A DNA stretch of 64,000 nt, taken from contig NZ_JBHUJB010000054.1 in NCBI RefSeq assembly GCF_042683245.1, positions 1 through 64,000 on the forward strand, read 5' to 3'. This document shows positions 62,206-64,000 of this stretch, piece by piece. Positions within the stretch are counted from its first letter, which is position 1; every line of letters begins with the position of its first letter. The DNA is from Rubritalea tangerina (GTDB taxonomy: Bacteria > Verrucomicrobiota > Verrucomicrobiia > Verrucomicrobiales > Akkermansiaceae). The position numbers were made by a program, and so were the translations under genes. Under the pieces are notes generated by a model. The model did not search any database. It saw nothing but the letters and a program-made list of their open reading frames with translations, and had not been told where the DNA came from.

Positions 62206-64000
62206 TTATCGGGTGTGCTCGAGTGGGATGAAGGAGACGGAGGTTTCGATCCACCCACCGCAGGAACACCCACCGCCGCCCTCTGACATGATGATCATGC
62301 CTTGGGAGGGGAGGAAATTAAGCCAGCAGGAGGGGCGGAGTCTGCTCCAGCCTGTGTTCTTTTTTGTTTCTTTCGACCAGATAGCGAGTACGCGCGGGTT
62401 GGCGCGTTGGAGGATGCCATTTTTAAAGCCTACGATAGTTGGGCAACCTGAGCGCCCGCTCATTTTGGTGCTGAGAGTTTTGCCTGAATTGACTGAGACG
62501 ACATTGGGGTAGACGTAGATTTCGTCATCGAAGACGAGTGGGTGCACCATGTGTGCGCCGTGGTGGTCGTGGGCCCATGGGTTTTGTTCACGCCAGGCGA
62601 GTTTACCTCGGTCATCGAATTGGAAGTAGACGAACTGGCCGCGGCGGGCGTATTTTTTTTCTGCATTGAGGAGACCTTCTGAGCCGACGAGGAGGTAGCC
62701 ATTTTGTGTCATTTGGCCATAAAGTGACTGGAGGAATCCGTGCTCAGCAGTGACGTTGTCAAACTTCGGGAGGTCTGCATGCCAGAGGCGTTTTCCGGTA
62801 GTGGCATTTAGGCAGACGACTTTGGCATCGATCCAGAGTCGGTTATCGGAGACGCGGCCGTTAGAGTCCGCTTTGATATCAGGGTTTGTACATTCGACGA
62901 AGTAGAGTCGGTTTTGGTCGAGTGTGATGGTGGAATTGACGATGAGGCCTTTTCCGTATGCCCAGAGTCCTTTGTAGCCGGATTTTGCGTATGCGAAGAG
63001 TTTGTCACTGACAATTTGTGTGGTTGCTTGTTTACTACCAGCTTTATCGTACCACTTGTCACCGCCCCAGAAGTCATTGAAGTGGGCACCTTTTGGCACA
63101 GTGGAGCCGATGATGACTTTCTGATCATTGGCGATGAATCCCCAGTCGTGGGTATCGCGTTCTGAGGCTGTGAGCTTAAGATTGGCGACGCGTTCACCGG
63201 TTGTGGAGTCAATGACCCAGGCGCGGTCTGCGACAGCCATGTAGATATGTTTTTTATCGGCGCACCAATTTGCTGAATCGTGGGGGACATTCATGCGTCT
63301 GAGGTCAGGGATTTCCTTCGACCAGAGGATTTGTCCATTGTAGGCGTCTAGTCCGACGACGCGATTGAGTCCTTGGAGGAAGGTGTGGCCGTTGATGGCG
63401 AGTGGTGAGGAGATGCGGTTTTGGCGGTCGATACCGAAGTCGGCACCTGGGCGTCCGATCCACTGGAGGGTGGTTTCTTGTTGTTGATCGATGCCGGCGA
63501 GTTCTTCATCAACAAATGAGGTATTAGCTGCATTGCCGTATTGGTGGGTCCAGTCTCCGGCGCCTTTGAGAGCGGGGCGCGTGTAGCTGAATCCGCGGGT
63601 GACGACCATGCCACCAGCTGGGCGAGTGACACGCTTTATTTCTTCTTTGTTGTAGGGGAGTTTTTTTCCCGCGAGGGTGTATTCGGAGAGCACGAGGTTG
63701 GCAAAGCATGAGCCGAGAGGGAGTTTGGGGCCGGGTACGTGCATGACCGTGACACGGGTTCCGTAAACTCCAGTTTTTGCGAGTGCTTGTTTGAGTGATT
63801 CGGCGCGCTGGGCATCAGGTTCGAGAATGGTGACGATGAGTCTGGTTTGGCGCGCGAGTTCGTAGGCGAGTTTGCCATCGACTCCTCCCATGATCAATGC
63901 ATGGCCAGATGCGTGTGCGCCGAGTTTACTGACGACGAAGTTGACGGCTTTGGTTTCTTTATCACTTGGAGTGAAGTCTGAGTGGGGATTAGCCAGGGGT
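62206..64000 (-). CDS. PQQ-propeller protein with a methyltransferase-like Rossmann domain (5' end beyond window)
   Basis: At least 598 residues; the frame continues without a stop past 64000, so the N terminus is missing. The first part (GHALIMGGVDGKLAYELARQ, then VTILEPDAQRAESLKQALA and ANLVLSEYTLAG) is a SAM-methyltransferase-like Rossmann fold. From about residue 160 there are BamB-type blades (GLNRVVGLDAYNGQILWSKE; VVCLNATTGKRLWHADLP). The C terminus is Gly/Cys-rich (EGGGGCSCGGW). The mixed architecture occurs in proteins of Planctomycetes and Verrucomicrobia. It may have another propeller upstream. Confidence 0.75.
   Translation of the reverse strand, partial: PLANPHSDFTPSDKETKAVNFVVSKLGAHASGHALIMGGVDGKLAYELARQTRLIVTILEPDAQRAESLKQALAKTGVYGTRVTVMHVPGPKLPLGSCFANLVLSEYTLAGKKLPYNKEEIKRVTRPAGGMVVTRGFSYTRPALKGAGDWTHQYGNAANTSFVDEELAGIDQQQETTLQWIGRPGADFGIDRQNRISSPLAINGHTFLQGLNRVVGLDAYNGQILWSKEIPDLRRMNVPHDSANWCADKKHIYMAVADRAWVIDSTTGERVANLKLTASERDTHDWGFIANDQKVIIGSTVPKGAHFNDFWGGDKWYDKAGSKQATTQIVSDKLFAYAKSGYKGLWAYGKGLIVNSTITLDQNRLYFVECTNPDIKADSNGRVSDNRLWIDAKVVCLNATTGKRLWHADLPKFDNVTAEHGFLQSLYGQMTQNGYLLVGSEGLLNAEKKYARRGQFVYFQFDDRGKLAWREQNPWAHDHHGAHMVHPLVFDDEIYVYPNVVSVNSGKTLSTKMSGRSGCPTIVGFKNGILQRANPRVLAIWSKETKKNTGWSRLRPSCWLNFLPSQGMIIMSEGGGGCSCGGWIETSVSFIPLEHTR

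Overview
The window looks like a chromosome segment from a marine Verrucomicrobium of the Rubritaleaceae/Akkermansiaceae type. The basis is its gene families: a PSD1/DUF1549/DUF1553 cytochrome-c protein beside a DUF1501 protein, a TIGR03790-type protein, DUF2851, a long-form IspG, ResB/CcsA cytochrome maturation and PQQ/BamB-like propeller proteins. The + strand is G-rich almost throughout, whichever way the genes point, so it is probably one replichore arm with + as the leading strand. Many genes lack a clear Shine-Dalgarno sequence.

Layout. 1-102: the start of an IS110-type transposase cut by the window edge. 198-3018: a two-domain SRPBCC protein and a double RlaP-like nucleotidyltransferase. 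3075-5136: a small unknown gene and miaB. In miaB the codon for the first iron-sulfur cysteine is an in-frame UGA followed by a SECIS-like hairpin. 5301-5372: tRNA-Arg(CCT), followed by degraded coding remnants. 5913-13751: a secreted EEP-family enzyme, an I78-like inhibitor, two alpha/beta hydrolases (one apparently 5'-truncated), an anchored unknown protein, HupE/UreJ, thiL and a CPBP protease. 13756-25876: ispG, psd, a lipoprotein, resB, ccsA, DUF2851, TIGR03790, an MBL hydrolase and recN. 25975-40907: a PhoD-like protein, PSD1 and DUF1501 proteins, a copper P-type ATPase, gatB, a CvpA-like protein, a porin-like protein and aroC.

40908-50246 is an accessory island with every gene on the minus strand. 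In transcription order it holds an MmeI-like restriction-methylase, a DUF6161 membrane/coiled-coil protein, a STAS-HATPase protein, a DUF4325 STAS-like protein, a degraded higBA module, an XRE-ImmA/IrrE protein and a PIN protein. A second set of higBA and STAS remnants follows. Base skew is weaker here, and direct repeats record past recombination.

50247-53747: ilvC, a secreted thioredoxin-like gene also interrupted by an in-frame UGA with a SECIS-like hairpin, and a TruC-like pseudouridine synthase. 53739-64000: a compact minus-strand operon joining two PQQ-propeller proteins, a membrane protein, a MacB-like ABC exporter, a MoaD-like carrier, a ThiF/MoeB-like E1 enzyme, a double ModA, ModB and ModC.

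The two in-frame UGA genes share the same hairpin geometry: a 5-nt loop starting AG, 24-25 nt after UGA. They are the strongest unusual signal here and suggest an active selenocysteine system whose machinery lies outside the window.
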